From an uncultured Muribaculaceae bacterium (lineage in GTDB: Bacteria; Bacteroidota; Bacteroidia; Bacteroidales; Muribaculaceae): 8,640 nt of DNA. The position numbers and the translations under genes were made by a program. The first letter of the stretch is position 1, and each line of letters begins with the position of its first letter. The notes under the pieces are model-generated. The model was given only the letters and a program-made list of their open reading frames with translations, did not search any database and had not been told where the DNA came from. The stretch lies in assembly GCA_947178235.1 (NCBI GenBank), contig CAMWXQ010000031.1:1-8640 (forward strand), given 5' to 3'. Below, piece after piece: positions 1-6,914 of this stretch.

Positions 1-16
1 CGGTAGTGAGGTTCAT
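1..16 (-). CDS. Possible 5' end of a gene running off the left edge
   Basis: An ATG at 16-14 on the minus strand opens a frame (Met-Asn-Leu-Thr-Thr) that leaves the window after five codons. The only support is context: a good leftward Bacteroidota promoter at 91-123 lies about 75-80 bases upstream of this ATG, and no other leftward gene fits between them. The overlapping minus frame that stops at 13-15 crosses the promoter, so it is unlikely to be real. Nothing can be said about the product. Confidence 0.25.
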
Positions 17-90
17 GTGTTCGGGTTGGTATTGTGGGGTTGAATATTGTCAAAAATACAATAAGTCTCGGCGCGGTGCGCGAGCCTGTG

Positions 91-123
91 GCAAAGGTAG
101 TGAAAATAATCGGGATTTGCCAA
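91..123 (-). promoter_or_regulatory. Leftward Bacteroidota-type promoter (-33/-7)
   Basis: On the minus strand a TACCTTTGC box (99-91) matches the Bacteroidota -7 consensus TAnnTTTGC. A TTG (123-121) lies 21 bases upstream, in the place of the -33 element; the mdh promoter in this window has the same spacing. Transcription would start near 84 and run left. The leader contains a perfect 6-bp hairpin, TATTGT/ACAATA with a 7-base loop, at 45-63. The -7 box and its upstream flank share 16 identical bases with the promoter at 8611-8626. Confidence 0.6.
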
Positions 124-181
124 CAGAAACCCGAAAAGGTTTGGCCGGGATAGCCAAAAAACCGTCTGATGCGCGGCGAGG

Positions 182-571
182 TCACCCCCGGAGCATGGCG
201 ATGAGGCGGCGCACGAGCTCGGCGGCACGGCTCAGCTCGGGGCGGTGGCGCGAGTTTTCGAGCGTACTTTTTACCTCTATGAGACACAGGCCGATGGCCC
301 CGAAGGTCGAGAGGTAGGGGAAGGGGACGAGGGGCGCGGAGCCTCCGCAGTCGATGTGGGTGCGCAGGGCAGCTATGACCATCGCATCGACGAGGGTGAG
401 GCCCAACAGGGCGCCGAGATAGGAGCGCGTCTTGTCGACGCTGCGGCGATAGCCGCGCGAGGTCAGGGGGATACCTGTCCGACGGGCGCGCATGAGCCCC
501 GTCAGCAGATCGGCGAGCACAGCCGCGAGTACACCCGTGTACTCTACGGCAAGGAGGGGTAGGAACTTCAT
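182..571 (-). CDS. Phage holin family protein (phage_holin_4 type)
   Basis: This 129-aa membrane protein has three hydrophobic segments, at about residues 5-27, 50-72 and 82-104. Between the first two lies a basic loop, DLLTGLMRARRTGIPLTSRG (21-40), typical of the Bacteroidales phage_holin_4 / toxin-secretion holin family. The conserved ending IEVKSTLEN (98-106) is also a family hallmark, and the length is usual. Such proteins oligomerise in the inner membrane and release endolysins or other proteins; here that role is inferred from family only. The start is ATG at 571, because the longer frame from a GTG at 682 would run through the promoter (669-661) and the intergenic repeat. No endolysin, amidase or phage structural gene lies beside it: the left neighbour is a separate promoter and the right neighbour is divergent patB. 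It may be a prophage remnant or a domesticated holin. Confidence 0.72.
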   Translation of the reverse strand: MKFLPLLAVEYTGVLAAVLADLLTGLMRARRTGIPLTSRGYRRSVDKTRSYLGALLGLTLVDAMVIAALRTHIDCGGSAPLVPFPYLSTFGAIGLCLIEVKSTLENSRHRPELSRAAELVRRLIAMLRG

Positions 572-580
572 TGGGAGTTT

Positions 581-622
581 GGGGTTGAGAGTTGAAAGTT
601 GAGAGGTGGGGTTGAGAGTTGA
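581..622. repeat. Two direct copies of GGGGTTGAGAGTTGA
   Basis: The 15-mer GGGGTTGAGAGTTGA occurs at 581-595 and again at 608-622, a 27-base period, with a degenerate partial copy (AAGTTGAGAGG) between them and related sequence continuing to about 630. It sits in the leader of the holin gene. Similar TTGAGAGTTGA or CTCAACTCTCAAC strings are common between genes in Bacteroidales genomes. Translated on the minus strand it gives the spurious peptide pattern STLNP, which is why the holin start should not be extended through it. Confidence 0.7.
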
Positions 623-660
623 GAGCTTGGGTTTTCCTTTATCCTTTATATTATGACACT

Positions 661-669
661 GCAAAGTTA
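661..669 (-). promoter_or_regulatory. -7 box of the holin gene promoter
   Basis: TAACTTTGC on the minus strand (669-661) fits TAnnTTTGC. I see no clear TTTG at the -33 spacing; the nearest TTTG is too close. Transcription would begin near 654, giving a leader of about 83 bases that carries the repeat at 581-622. The box is 57 bases from the divergent patB -7 box, so the two promoters are back to back and could share regulation. Confidence 0.5.
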
Positions 670-725
670 CTGCCCCAAACACCCCTCTATGGTGCGATAA
701 TGCATACTTGTTGAGAGAAATTTTG

Positions 726-733
726 TATCTTTG
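726..733 (+). promoter_or_regulatory. -7 box of the patB-acyltransferase promoter
   Basis: TATCTTTG matches the Bacteroidota -7 consensus TAnnTTTG. TTG triplets lie at 708-713, closer than the usual -33 spacing, so the upstream element is weak. The predicted start of transcription near 740 lies downstream of the GTG at 733, which excludes that codon as the translation start and leaves a leader of about 50 bases before the ATG at 793. Confidence 0.5.
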
Positions 734-792
734 TGGGGTCGTTCGGCTTGTTTATGGCCGATGACCTAAACCAATACCCCCCAAATATGCCC

Positions 793-1974
793 ATGAAATA
801 CGATTTTGACAAAATCATTGACCGTCGCGGTACAGGCGCTCTGAAAACGGATGCCCTCAAAGAGTTCTTCGGACGCGACGACGAGACTCCGCTGTGGGTG
901 GCCGACATGGACTTCGAGGTGGCACCCGAGATCGCCGAGGCTCTCGAACGCCGCATGGCCCACCATATCTATGGCTACGCAGTGGTGCCGGAGGGGTATA
1001 AGATGTCTATCGTGGACTGGCTCCGCAACCGCCACGGATGGGAGGTGGAACCCTCGGAAATCGCGTATGTCAACGGCGTGGTACGCGGAATCGCTTTCGT
1101 ACTCCAATACTTCACCACGAAGGGGGATAAGGTGCTCATACAACCCCCTGTCTATCATCCTTTCCGTCGCCTCATCGAGGGGAACGGGCGTGTGTGCGTG
1201 ACCTCGCCGCTGAGGGCCGTGGAGGGTGGATACGAGATGGACCTCGAAGACCTCGAACGGAAGTTCGCCGAGGAGCGTCCAGCGATGATGATCCTGTGCA
1301 ATCCACACAATCCCGTGGGTATCCAGTGGAGCCGCGAGACCCTGGCCGCCGTGGCCTCGCTCGCATATAAATATGGTGTGAAGGTCATCTCGGACGAGAT
1401 ACACGGCGACCTCATGCTCTGGGGTACGCCCCACGTGCCGTACCTCTCGGTCTCGCCCGAGGCGGAGGCCACCGGCATCCTGCTCGGGGCGCCATCGAAG
1501 ACATTCAACATCCCGGGCCTCGCAAGCTCGTGGATCGTCGTGAAGGACAAGGGGCTGCGCGAGGGATTCTACGAGTGGATGGAGACCAACGAGTTCTCGG
1601 CACCGACATTCGTGGCGACGCTCGCCACCGAGGCGGCGTACCGCAACGGCGAGCCGTGGCTCGACGCAGCCACATCTTATATAGAAGGGAATATCCGCGC
1701 CGTCGAGCAGTATTGTGCCGAGTGCCTGCCCGAGATTCGGCCCGTGCGCCCCGGGGCGTCGTTCCTCATCTGGCTTGACTGCCGTCCGACGGGGATGTGC
1801 CACGAGGAGATCGTGAAGCTCTTCCTTGACGGGGCTCACCTCGCGCTCAACGACGGCTCGATCTTCGGCGAGGAGGGGCGCGGGTACATGCGCCTCAATG
1901 TCGGGTCGCCCCGCAGCGTGATCCTCGACGCCCTCGCCCGCCTGCGCAAGGCCCTGGACGCATGTCACAACTGA
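793..1974 (+). CDS. patB: MalY/PatB-type PLP-dependent lyase or aminotransferase
   Basis: This is a 393-aa fold-type I PLP enzyme of the MalY/PatB family. These act as cystathionine beta-lyases (cystathionine to homocysteine, pyruvate and ammonia) or related C-S lyases; some also transaminate. Visible motifs are the N-terminal MKYDFDKIIDRRGT, LWVADMDF (34-41), QPPVYHPF with Tyr121, NPHNPVG (170-176), SDEIHGDL with the PLP-nitrogen-binding Asp201, the Schiff-base Lys236 in GAPSKTFNIPGL, and the substrate-carboxylate Arg367 in MRLN. The length is normal and the protein is cytosolic. I chose ATG 793 because family members begin MKYxFD; in-frame ATGs at 754 and 787 and a GTG at 733 add residues with no family match. 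It overlaps the next gene by 13 bases, so the two are translated from one message. MalY itself also represses a maltose regulator in E. coli; nothing here tests that. The precise substrate is not certain. Confidence 0.9.
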   Translation: MKYDFDKIIDRRGTGALKTDALKEFFGRDDETPLWVADMDFEVAPEIAEALERRMAHHIYGYAVVPEGYKMSIVDWLRNRHGWEVEPSEIAYVNGVVRGIAFVLQYFTTKGDKVLIQPPVYHPFRRLIEGNGRVCVTSPLRAVEGGYEMDLEDLERKFAEERPAMMILCNPHNPVGIQWSRETLAAVASLAYKYGVKVISDEIHGDLMLWGTPHVPYLSVSPEAEATGILLGAPSKTFNIPGLASSWIVVKDKGLREGFYEWMETNEFSAPTFVATLATEAAYRNGEPWLDAATSYIEGNIRAVEQYCAECLPEIRPVRPGASFLIWLDCRPTGMCHEEIVKLFLDGAHLALNDGSIFGEEGRGYMRLNVGSPRSVILDALARLRKALDACHN

Positions 1975-3032
1975 CCTACGCGCCGATGAAGCCCAACAAA
2001 GTCCCCTACTCCATCCCCATGCCCAACAACATGGGGGTGATAAGGTATATCCTCGCTTTCGGCGTTGTCATCTCCCACTTCCAGATCCTGTCGGGCTATA
2101 CGTTCTGGTGGCCGCTGTCGAGCTATTCGTGCGTGGGTGGATTCTTCGCGCTGAGCGGGTTTCTGATATACGGGAGCTTCTTGAAAAAGAAAAGTCTGGG
2201 CAAATATCTGATTTCGCGCGCCATACGCATCATGCCGGCCTACTGGATTACGGTATTGTTCTTTGCGGTCCTGCTCGGGGCGGTCTCCACACTTCCTGTG
2301 GCGCAGTACTTCGGCTCGGCGGGATTTTGGAAATATCTCGTGTGCAACCTGTTGTTCGCCAACTTCGCGGCTCCGACCCTCCCGGGCGTGTTCACGGGCT
2401 TGCCGATGGAGGCGGTCAACGGCTCGCTGTGGACAATGAAGGTCGAGTGGTTCCTGTACTTGACCCCTCCGGTAGTCGCGCTGCTCATACGGAGGTTCAA
2501 GATGCGCCCGACCGTGATGTTCGCGCTCATCTATGTCCTGGCCTGTGTCTACCGCATCGCCTTCGTGCATCTGTACGACCAGACCGGAAAGGAGATATAC
2601 AACATCCTCAGCCGCCAGTTCATGGGTCAGTTGTCATATTTCTACGCAGGGGTGCTGTGTTACTACTGGTATGACGCCCTCATGCGCTGGCGATGGTGGC
2701 TGCTCGGAGCGTCGGCCGTGGCATTGGTATTCATATATGACATTCCACACGGGTATATAGTATTGCACCCCCTCGCCGTATCGATCATAGTGATACTATG
2801 TTCGATGATGGGCAAGTGGGGCACATGGGAGGGGAAACGGGACAATGTCTCGTACAATATCTATCTGATACATTTCCCTGTAATCCAACTGGTGGTGTCT
2901 CTCGGCCCGGGGATGGGGCCGGTCGGGGCGCTCGTGTCGAGCATCGCGGGCACTGTCCTGCTCGCGTGCCTGCTCAATATCTTGGAGATACGGATACGCC
3001 GACGCTGCATGGCCCGTCTGAACAGGTCATGA
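1962..3032 (+). CDS. Acyltransferase-3 family membrane O-acyltransferase
   Basis: This 356-aa polytopic membrane protein of the acyltransferase-3 (OafA/WecH/NodX-like) family usually transfers acetyl or other acyl groups to sugars of O-antigen, capsule, peptidoglycan or glycolipids. The first helix carries the conserved His39 (VVISHFQ). It is followed by GGFFALSGFLIYGSF (59-73), the arginine motif SRAIRIMPAYW (85-95), the family motif NGSLWTMKVEWFLYL (153-167) and the late helix SYNIYLIHFPV (297-307). About nine or ten hydrophobic segments are visible. The ATG at 1962 overlaps the end of patB (13 bases), which implies translational coupling; ATG 1986 (MKPNK) is an alternative that would remove the overlap. 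No glycan-biosynthesis genes are nearby, so the acceptor is unknown. The stop is 8 bases from the convergent gene's stop, with no terminator hairpin visible between. Confidence 0.88.
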   Translation: MSQLTYAPMKPNKVPYSIPMPNNMGVIRYILAFGVVISHFQILSGYTFWWPLSSYSCVGGFFALSGFLIYGSFLKKKSLGKYLISRAIRIMPAYWITVLFFAVLLGAVSTLPVAQYFGSAGFWKYLVCNLLFANFAAPTLPGVFTGLPMEAVNGSLWTMKVEWFLYLTPPVVALLIRRFKMRPTVMFALIYVLACVYRIAFVHLYDQTGKEIYNILSRQFMGQLSYFYAGVLCYYWYDALMRWRWWLLGASAVALVFIYDIPHGYIVLHPLAVSIIVILCSMMGKWGTWEGKRDNVSYNIYLIHFPVIQLVVSLGPGMGPVGALVSSIAGTVLLACLLNILEIRIRRRCMARLNRS

Positions 3033-3040
3033 GGGACACG

Positions 3041-3571
3041 TCAGAGTGACTGCAAGGCCGAGAGCAGGTCGAGGGTGTCGAGACGCGAGAGCGTGCGGCG
3101 CGAGGCGAGGGCCGAGGTGAAGTCGTGCACGACCGACTGGACGCCGCGGTGCGAGAAGACGCGCGACAGATAGTTGAAGTTCTTGTCGAAGATAGTCTCG
3201 ATCTCGTCGTCGTCGAGCTGACAGGACTCGTGTCCCTCCTCGACGGCCATGGTGCGGAGCGCGTCGCGCACATCGTCGGGGAGCCCGGCATGGCGGTTGA
3301 CATAGTAGCGGCAGAGGAGATTGGCGATGGCCATCGCCACACCTATATTATAGTTCTTGACTATCTGATTCCATGCGGCGCGGGCCGAGACGGCAGGACT
3401 GCCCGCAAAGAAGAAGTCGGGGCTCATGTCCATCGTGCGCGCGGGAGAGTCTTCGTGGTCGAGCGAAATCGAGTTCAACAGCTCGTCGCCGTCGTAGATG
3501 ACGAGGCTGACGGCCATCCCGGCAGCGCCGAAGCAGCGGTCGGTCTCATCGGTGTATCTTAGTTTTTCCAT
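3041..3571 (-). CDS. Hypothetical protein, 176 aa, family not recognised
   Basis: I do not recognise this protein. It has no signal peptide or membrane segment, so it is probably cytosolic. The first 60 residues (MEKLRYTDETDRCFGAAGMA, then VSLVIYDGDELLNSISLDHE) look like a short beta-rich part. The rest is predicted helical, with the segment AAWNQIVKNYNIGVAMAIAN (65-84), an acidic stretch CQLDDDEIETIFDKNFNYLS (116-135), and a closing helix rich in Leu and Ser. Codon use and GC match its neighbours and the frame is intact, which favours a real gene over its plus-strand shadow. It follows the PorZ-like gene on the same strand after a hairpin, so it may have its own start; no TAnnTTTG box is visible in the 100-bp gap. 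It converges on the acyltransferase gene. Confidence 0.7.
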   Translation of the reverse strand: MEKLRYTDETDRCFGAAGMAVSLVIYDGDELLNSISLDHEDSPARTMDMSPDFFFAGSPAVSARAAWNQIVKNYNIGVAMAIANLLCRYYVNRHAGLPDDVRDALRTMAVEEGHESCQLDDDEIETIFDKNFNYLSRVFSHRGVQSVVHDFTSALASRRTLSRLDTLDLLSALQSL

Positions 3572-3597
3572 AGGGTGTCTTGGGTTGCGTGACTTGG

Positions 3598-3611
3598 GTT
3601 ATATCTATAAC
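3598..3611. promoter_or_regulatory. Perfect palindrome GTTATATCTATAAC upstream of the 176-aa gene
   Basis: Six-base arms GTTATA/TATAAC flank a TC spacer, 26 bases upstream of the ATG at 3571. The size and AT content suit a dimeric regulator operator or a small RNA hairpin. A direct repeat TTGGGTT (3580-3586 and 3594-3600) flanks it. Assignment as an operator is inference only. Confidence 0.3.
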
Positions 3612-3616
3612 GCCGG

Positions 3617-3666
3617 AAAAAATAAGTGGTTCAGAGAGTGGGCGGACAGCCGTGGGACTGTCCGCC
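3617..3666 (-). terminator. Hairpin after the PorZ-like gene, probable terminator
   Basis: A perfect 9-bp stem, GGCGGACAG/CTGTCCGCC (3641-3649 with 3658-3666), with an 8-base loop, starts 6 bases after the stop codon of the 824-aa gene. In the minus direction a T6 tract (3622-3617) comes 18 bases after the stem, further than in a classic intrinsic terminator. It could terminate or simply protect the 3' end. Confidence 0.55.
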
Positions 3667-3672
3667 GCGGGG

Positions 3673-6147
3673 TCAGTTGATTACAAGTATCTTGGTGGCT
3701 ACGGCGCCGGCCGAGCTGCCGGAGTCGCCCGAGCCCGAGGAGGCCATGACGTAGTAGACCCCCGAGCGGACGCGCTCGCCGTTCATGTTGCAGCCGTCCC
3801 ATGTGGCCATACCCCCCTCGGAGGTGGTCTGATATACGAGGTGCATATTCTGGTCGACGATCTTCACGAGCGAGTTGCCCATGAGGCCTGTGATGGTCAC
3901 CCACCCGGTATAGTCGGGGGTGAGGGGGTTCGGGTAGGCATATGCCTCGGAGTAGTCGTCCATGGCGGGCGAGGAGTCGGTCGAGAACTCGATGAGACCG
4001 GCGAGGGTGCCGATGAAGAGCGAGTTGGACTCGGGGTCGGCATAGAGGGCACAGATGGCGTCGGAGGGGAGCGAGGAGTTGGCCGTGGTGTAGTGGCCGA
4101 GGATCTGGTCGCCGTTCTCGGAGACGAGGTAGAGGCCCGAAGAGTATGTGCCGATCCACTTGCGGTTCGAGTTGTCGACCGCGATCGAGGTGATCTGCTC
4201 GCTTTCGAGCAGGTAGTCGGCGAGATTAGTGCCGTCGTTGCGGGGGACCTTGACGCGGTTGACGGCGAAGGTGGGATTCATCATGTTGTTCGGTTTCGGG
4301 ATGGTGAGCACACCCTGCGAGGTGCCGATCCATACCACACCCTTCTTGTCCTCGACCATGCAGTATTTGGAGACGGTCAGAGTCTTGCCGTCGGTGTCGA
4401 CGATCGAGGTCGAGGCCTCATGGCGGTACGAGCCTGTGTCCGCGATGTTGCCGTTGTGCTGTATGACCTCGAAGGCCGTGTTGGGGTGCCAGTCCATCAT
4501 GATGATGATGTTTGACTTGCGGCATACAAGTACCGACGAGGGGGCGTTTCGCGAAATCTTGCCGACGGGGGTCGTGGCCCAGTCAGACTTGGTTATGCGC
4601 GAGAGGTCGGCCTGGCGGCGTTTCTCGGCGGGGAGCATGACCAGCGAGGTGTAGTCGGTGCTGAAAGGCGCCACCGAGACCCAGAGATTGCCCTGGTGGT
4701 CGATGGTACACCATGTGGCGGTCAGCGCCCAGTAGTTGTGTATCGGGGAGTTCTGCTCGGTGAAGTGGGCTATCTCCTTGTTCCCCTCAACCACATATAC
4801 ACCCTCGTTGGCCGAGGTTATGAAGTAGCGGCCGGGGAAGTCGGGGTCCTCTACTATGCAGGTGGGGGAGAAAATTTTCTTTCCTTGCTTCCTCTGATAA
4901 TCCTTCACGAAGGATATGGATGCCTCGACCTCGGGGTCGATCTTCTCGAACACTCCGTCGGCATAGACGTCAGCGGTGAGCGGGGTATCGTGGCGGTTGC
5001 CGGTGCCGACGGGATGGTCGCGGTTGAGGCCCAGATTGGAGATGATGAAGCCGTGGCCCGAGGCGGTGGGATAGATGCGGCAGACCTGGCTGAATGTCGT
5101 GGCCTCGGCGGGGAGGCTCTTGTCGCGCAGGACCTCGACCGAGCCATCGGACTCCTTGAAGCGGTACTGGCCGAGACCGTCGGCCGATGCGAGCCAGAAT
5201 CTCTTGATAGGCCCTTCCGAGGTGGCCATGAGCTGACCGCGTAGGGATTCGGGCAGGTTGAATCGTACGGCGGACGCCTTGCCGGTCGAGTCGGCGGTCA
5301 CGAAGTTGCCGTCCGAGGCGACGAAGGCCACACCCTTGCCGGCGATGGGCACAAGCTGGGAGGTTGTGCCATCATATACATTTCCACTTCCGATGCTTTT
5401 GCGGTCCGGGCGCACTTGTATAAGCCTCACACGTCCCCACTGAATGCCGACGACATAATCGCCCCACTCATCAGCCCCGAGGGACCTGAGGGATGTGTAA
5501 TAGTGGCCCGCATCGGGGCTCACGACCTTGAAGCCGTCATAGCGGTGGATGCGGTCGCCGAAGCTGTGGAAGAGCAGGGGATAGTGGTTCTCCTCGTATC
5601 CGGTCGGGGAGATGAGCAGGCCGCCACGGATCGCACACATATCCAGGATGCCGTGGCCGTTGTAGATGCCCGACTCCTTGATCTCGGCCTTCGGCTCGTC
5701 GATTATTACCATGCCGAAGTTGGTGCCCACATATATATTGTCGCCGTTGAAGGCCATCGTGTTGATGGTCTTGTCGGCGCTGATGGACGAGTCGCGGATG
5801 TCGGGGACATTCACCACGCCGCGCGCCTCGTCCTCATACACGATGTCGATGTTCGCGTTGTCATAGGCGACCACCACATACTTCCCTGCGGGATTGTGGA
5901 ACAGCCCCGTGATGACAAAATCACTGATGTCGCGCCCTGCCTCATAGGAGCGGGTCTCGTCCGAGGAGGGGTCATAATAGTTGAGGCGTCCGCCAGAGAC
6001 ATACCACACACGGCTGCCCGTGTCGATGATGTGGGTGAACTCCCCGGCTACGGGATAGTTTTTCCATGCGCCGGTCATCATCGTTGCGCCGGCGGAGAGA
6101 ACGGTGGTCAGCAGTACGACCAGGATAGAGGCTATGCGGTTGAGCAT
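3673..6147 (-). CDS. PorZ-like secreted beta-propeller protein with a T9SS-type C-terminal domain
   Basis: This 824-aa protein is probably exported: residues 1-22 form a signal peptide (MLNRIASILVVLLTTVLSAG, then AT), with cleavage likely near A21. The start TGAWKNYPVAGEFTHI (25-40) resembles the start of PorZ and related two-propeller proteins. Propeller-type repeats with the Reg_prop pattern (W/Y)(I/V)GT..G(L/V) lie at 138-150, 604-617, 662-675 and 709-721, with a looser one at 487-496, consistent with two seven-bladed propellers. The C-terminal 89 residues (736-824) begin YAYPNPLTPDYTG, contain TWDGCNMNGERVRSGVYYV and end TKILVIN, like FlgD-Ig or type IX secretion type A sorting domains. 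In Porphyromonas PorZ belongs to the surface attachment complex with PorU, PorV and PorQ; that role is not shown here. A 63-bp gap without a terminator or promoter links it to rdgB upstream. It could instead be another surface propeller protein of the same architecture. Confidence 0.8.
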   Translation of the reverse strand: MLNRIASILVVLLTTVLSAGATMMTGAWKNYPVAGEFTHIIDTGSRVWYVSGGRLNYYDPSSDETRSYEAGRDISDFVITGLFHNPAGKYVVVAYDNANIDIVYEDEARGVVNVPDIRDSSISADKTINTMAFNGDNIYVGTNFGMVIIDEPKAEIKESGIYNGHGILDMCAIRGGLLISPTGYEENHYPLLFHSFGDRIHRYDGFKVVSPDAGHYYTSLRSLGADEWGDYVVGIQWGRVRLIQVRPDRKSIGSGNVYDGTTSQLVPIAGKGVAFVASDGNFVTADSTGKASAVRFNLPESLRGQLMATSEGPIKRFWLASADGLGQYRFKESDGSVEVLRDKSLPAEATTFSQVCRIYPTASGHGFIISNLGLNRDHPVGTGNRHDTPLTADVYADGVFEKIDPEVEASISFVKDYQRKQGKKIFSPTCIVEDPDFPGRYFITSANEGVYVVEGNKEIAHFTEQNSPIHNYWALTATWCTIDHQGNLWVSVAPFSTDYTSLVMLPAEKRRQADLSRITKSDWATTPVGKISRNAPSSVLVCRKSNIIIMMDWHPNTAFEVIQHNGNIADTGSYRHEASTSIVDTDGKTLTVSKYCMVEDKKGVVWIGTSQGVLTIPKPNNMMNPTFAVNRVKVPRNDGTNLADYLLESEQITSIAVDNSNRKWIGTYSSGLYLVSENGDQILGHYTTANSSLPSDAICALYADPESNSLFIGTLAGLIEFSTDSSPAMDDYSEAYAYPNPLTPDYTGWVTITGLMGNSLVKIVDQNMHLVYQTTSEGGMATWDGCNMNGERVRSGVYYVMASSGSGDSGSSAGAVATKILVIN

Positions 6148-6210
6148 CTGAGGTATTTTTGTAGATTGAGGAAAAGAGAGGTTTTCGGATGGTCGGAGAG
6201 GATGCAGCGG

Positions 6211-6795
6211 TCAGCTATCGGACCCGAGCAGCCGCTCCATGAGGGCGCGCACGGCACGTCCGCGGTGCGAGATGGCATTCTTGGCCTCGGGGGTCATCTC
6301 CGCGAAGGGGATCCCCGTCTCGACGGGAGCGAATATGGGGTCGTACCCGAATCCGCCGTCGCCCGAGGGCTCGGCGAGGATCTGCCCCTCGACCTTCCCC
6401 TCGAACATCTCGGTCTGGCCGCCGCGCACGAGGGCGATGGCGGTGACGAAGCGCGCCGAGCGGTCGGTCACACCCTCCATGTTGCGGAGCAGCAGGGCCA
6501 TGTTGGCCGCGCTGTCATGTCCCGGACCGGCATAACGCGCCGAGAGGACCCCGGGAGCGCCGCCGAGGGCATCGACCATGAGGCCCGTGTCGTCGGCAAA
6601 GCAGTCCAGCCCGTAGCGGTCACTGACATAGCGCGCCTTGATGAGCGCATTGCCCGCGAGCGTATCGGCCGTCTCCGGTATGTCGTCGTGACACCCTATG
6701 TCGGCCAGCGATAGAATCTCGATTTTCCCGGCGGCCATGCGGCGCACCTCTTCGAGCTTATGGGAATTGTTGGTTGCGAATACTATCTTTTGCAT
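6211..6795 (-). CDS. rdgB: XTP/dITP diphosphatase (RdgB/HAM1 family)
   Basis: This 194-aa cytosolic enzyme hydrolyses non-canonical purine triphosphates (ITP, dITP, XTP) to monophosphates plus pyrophosphate, keeping deaminated purines out of DNA and RNA. The motifs are complete: [10 protein letters not shown] (7-16) for the phosphates, [21 protein letters not shown] (66-86) with the metal-binding and general-base Asp68/Asp69, FGYDPIF (149-155) and SHRGRA (176-181) for base recognition. I start it at ATG 6795 because family members begin [10 protein letters not shown]; the longer frame to 6852 adds 19 residues encoded by a hairpin region. The length is normal. No promoter box is visible upstream, so it may be read from the thioredoxin gene, and it is followed after 63 bp by the PorZ-like gene. 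Confidence 0.95.
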   Translation of the reverse strand: MQKIVFATNNSHKLEEVRRMAAGKIEILSLADIGCHDDIPETADTLAGNALIKARYVSDRYGLDCFADDTGLMVDALGGAPGVLSARYAGPGHDSAANMALLLRNMEGVTDRSARFVTAIALVRGGQTEMFEGKVEGQILAEPSGDGGFGYDPIFAPVETGIPFAEMTPEAKNAISHRGRAVRALMERLLGSDS

Positions 6796-6841
6796 CTGTT
6801 GTTTGACGTGCTTTTTGAGCGGCGGGACAGACACAGGCGTG

Positions 6842-6874
6842 CCGTCCCTCATCAGTTAACGTGACGAGGGACGG
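6842..6874 (+). terminator. Strong hairpin with a T-run on the plus strand only
   Basis: A perfect 9-bp stem CCGTCCCTC/GAGGGACGG (6842-6850 with 6866-6874) can extend by three more pairs (TCA/TGA) past an A-C mismatch, leaving a 7-base loop. On the plus strand it is followed at once by TTTTATTGT, a terminator layout. On the minus strand, the direction of both flanking genes, it is followed by CACGCCTG with no T-run. An outer 7-bp inverted repeat ACAGACA/TGTCTGT (6827-6833 and 6881-6887) brackets it. Confidence 0.5.
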
Positions 6875-6914
6875 TTTTATTGTCTGTACGGCAGGGGATA
6901 TACCCCGCGCGGGC

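Noticed and set aside
572..682. N-terminal extension of the holin frame to a GTG at 682
   Set aside because: The extra residues are encoded by the intergenic repeat and the -7 box, so they lie partly upstream of the likely transcription start.
733..792. GTG at 733 and ATGs at 754 and 787 as patB starts
   Set aside because: The GTG overlaps the -7 box; the residues before MKYDFD have no family match. ATG 754 or 787 cannot be fully excluded.
766..1968. 400-aa minus-strand open frame opposite patB
   Set aside because: It is a shadow of the high-GC patB coding frame; the plus-strand protein has every PLP-enzyme motif, and the antisense translation is rich in His, Arg and Glu with no family pattern.
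3580..4515. 311-aa plus-strand open frame
   Set aside because: It crosses the terminator hairpin and lies opposite the conserved C-terminal domain of the PorZ-like protein; no recognisable motif.
5416..6714. 432-aa plus-strand open frame
   Set aside because: It spans parts of two well-supported minus genes and the gap between them, and its composition (Val, Gly, Asp, His rich) is typical of antisense frames in GC-rich DNA.
6796..6852. 19-residue extension of rdgB
   Set aside because: It is encoded by the hairpin region, and the family consistently starts at [10 protein letters not shown].
6894..6913. Small GC-rich palindromes (GGGG-ATATA-CCCC and CCCGCGCGGG) just after the thioredoxin stop
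   Set aside because: They overlap each other, have short arms and no T-run in the minus direction, so a terminator call is not supported.
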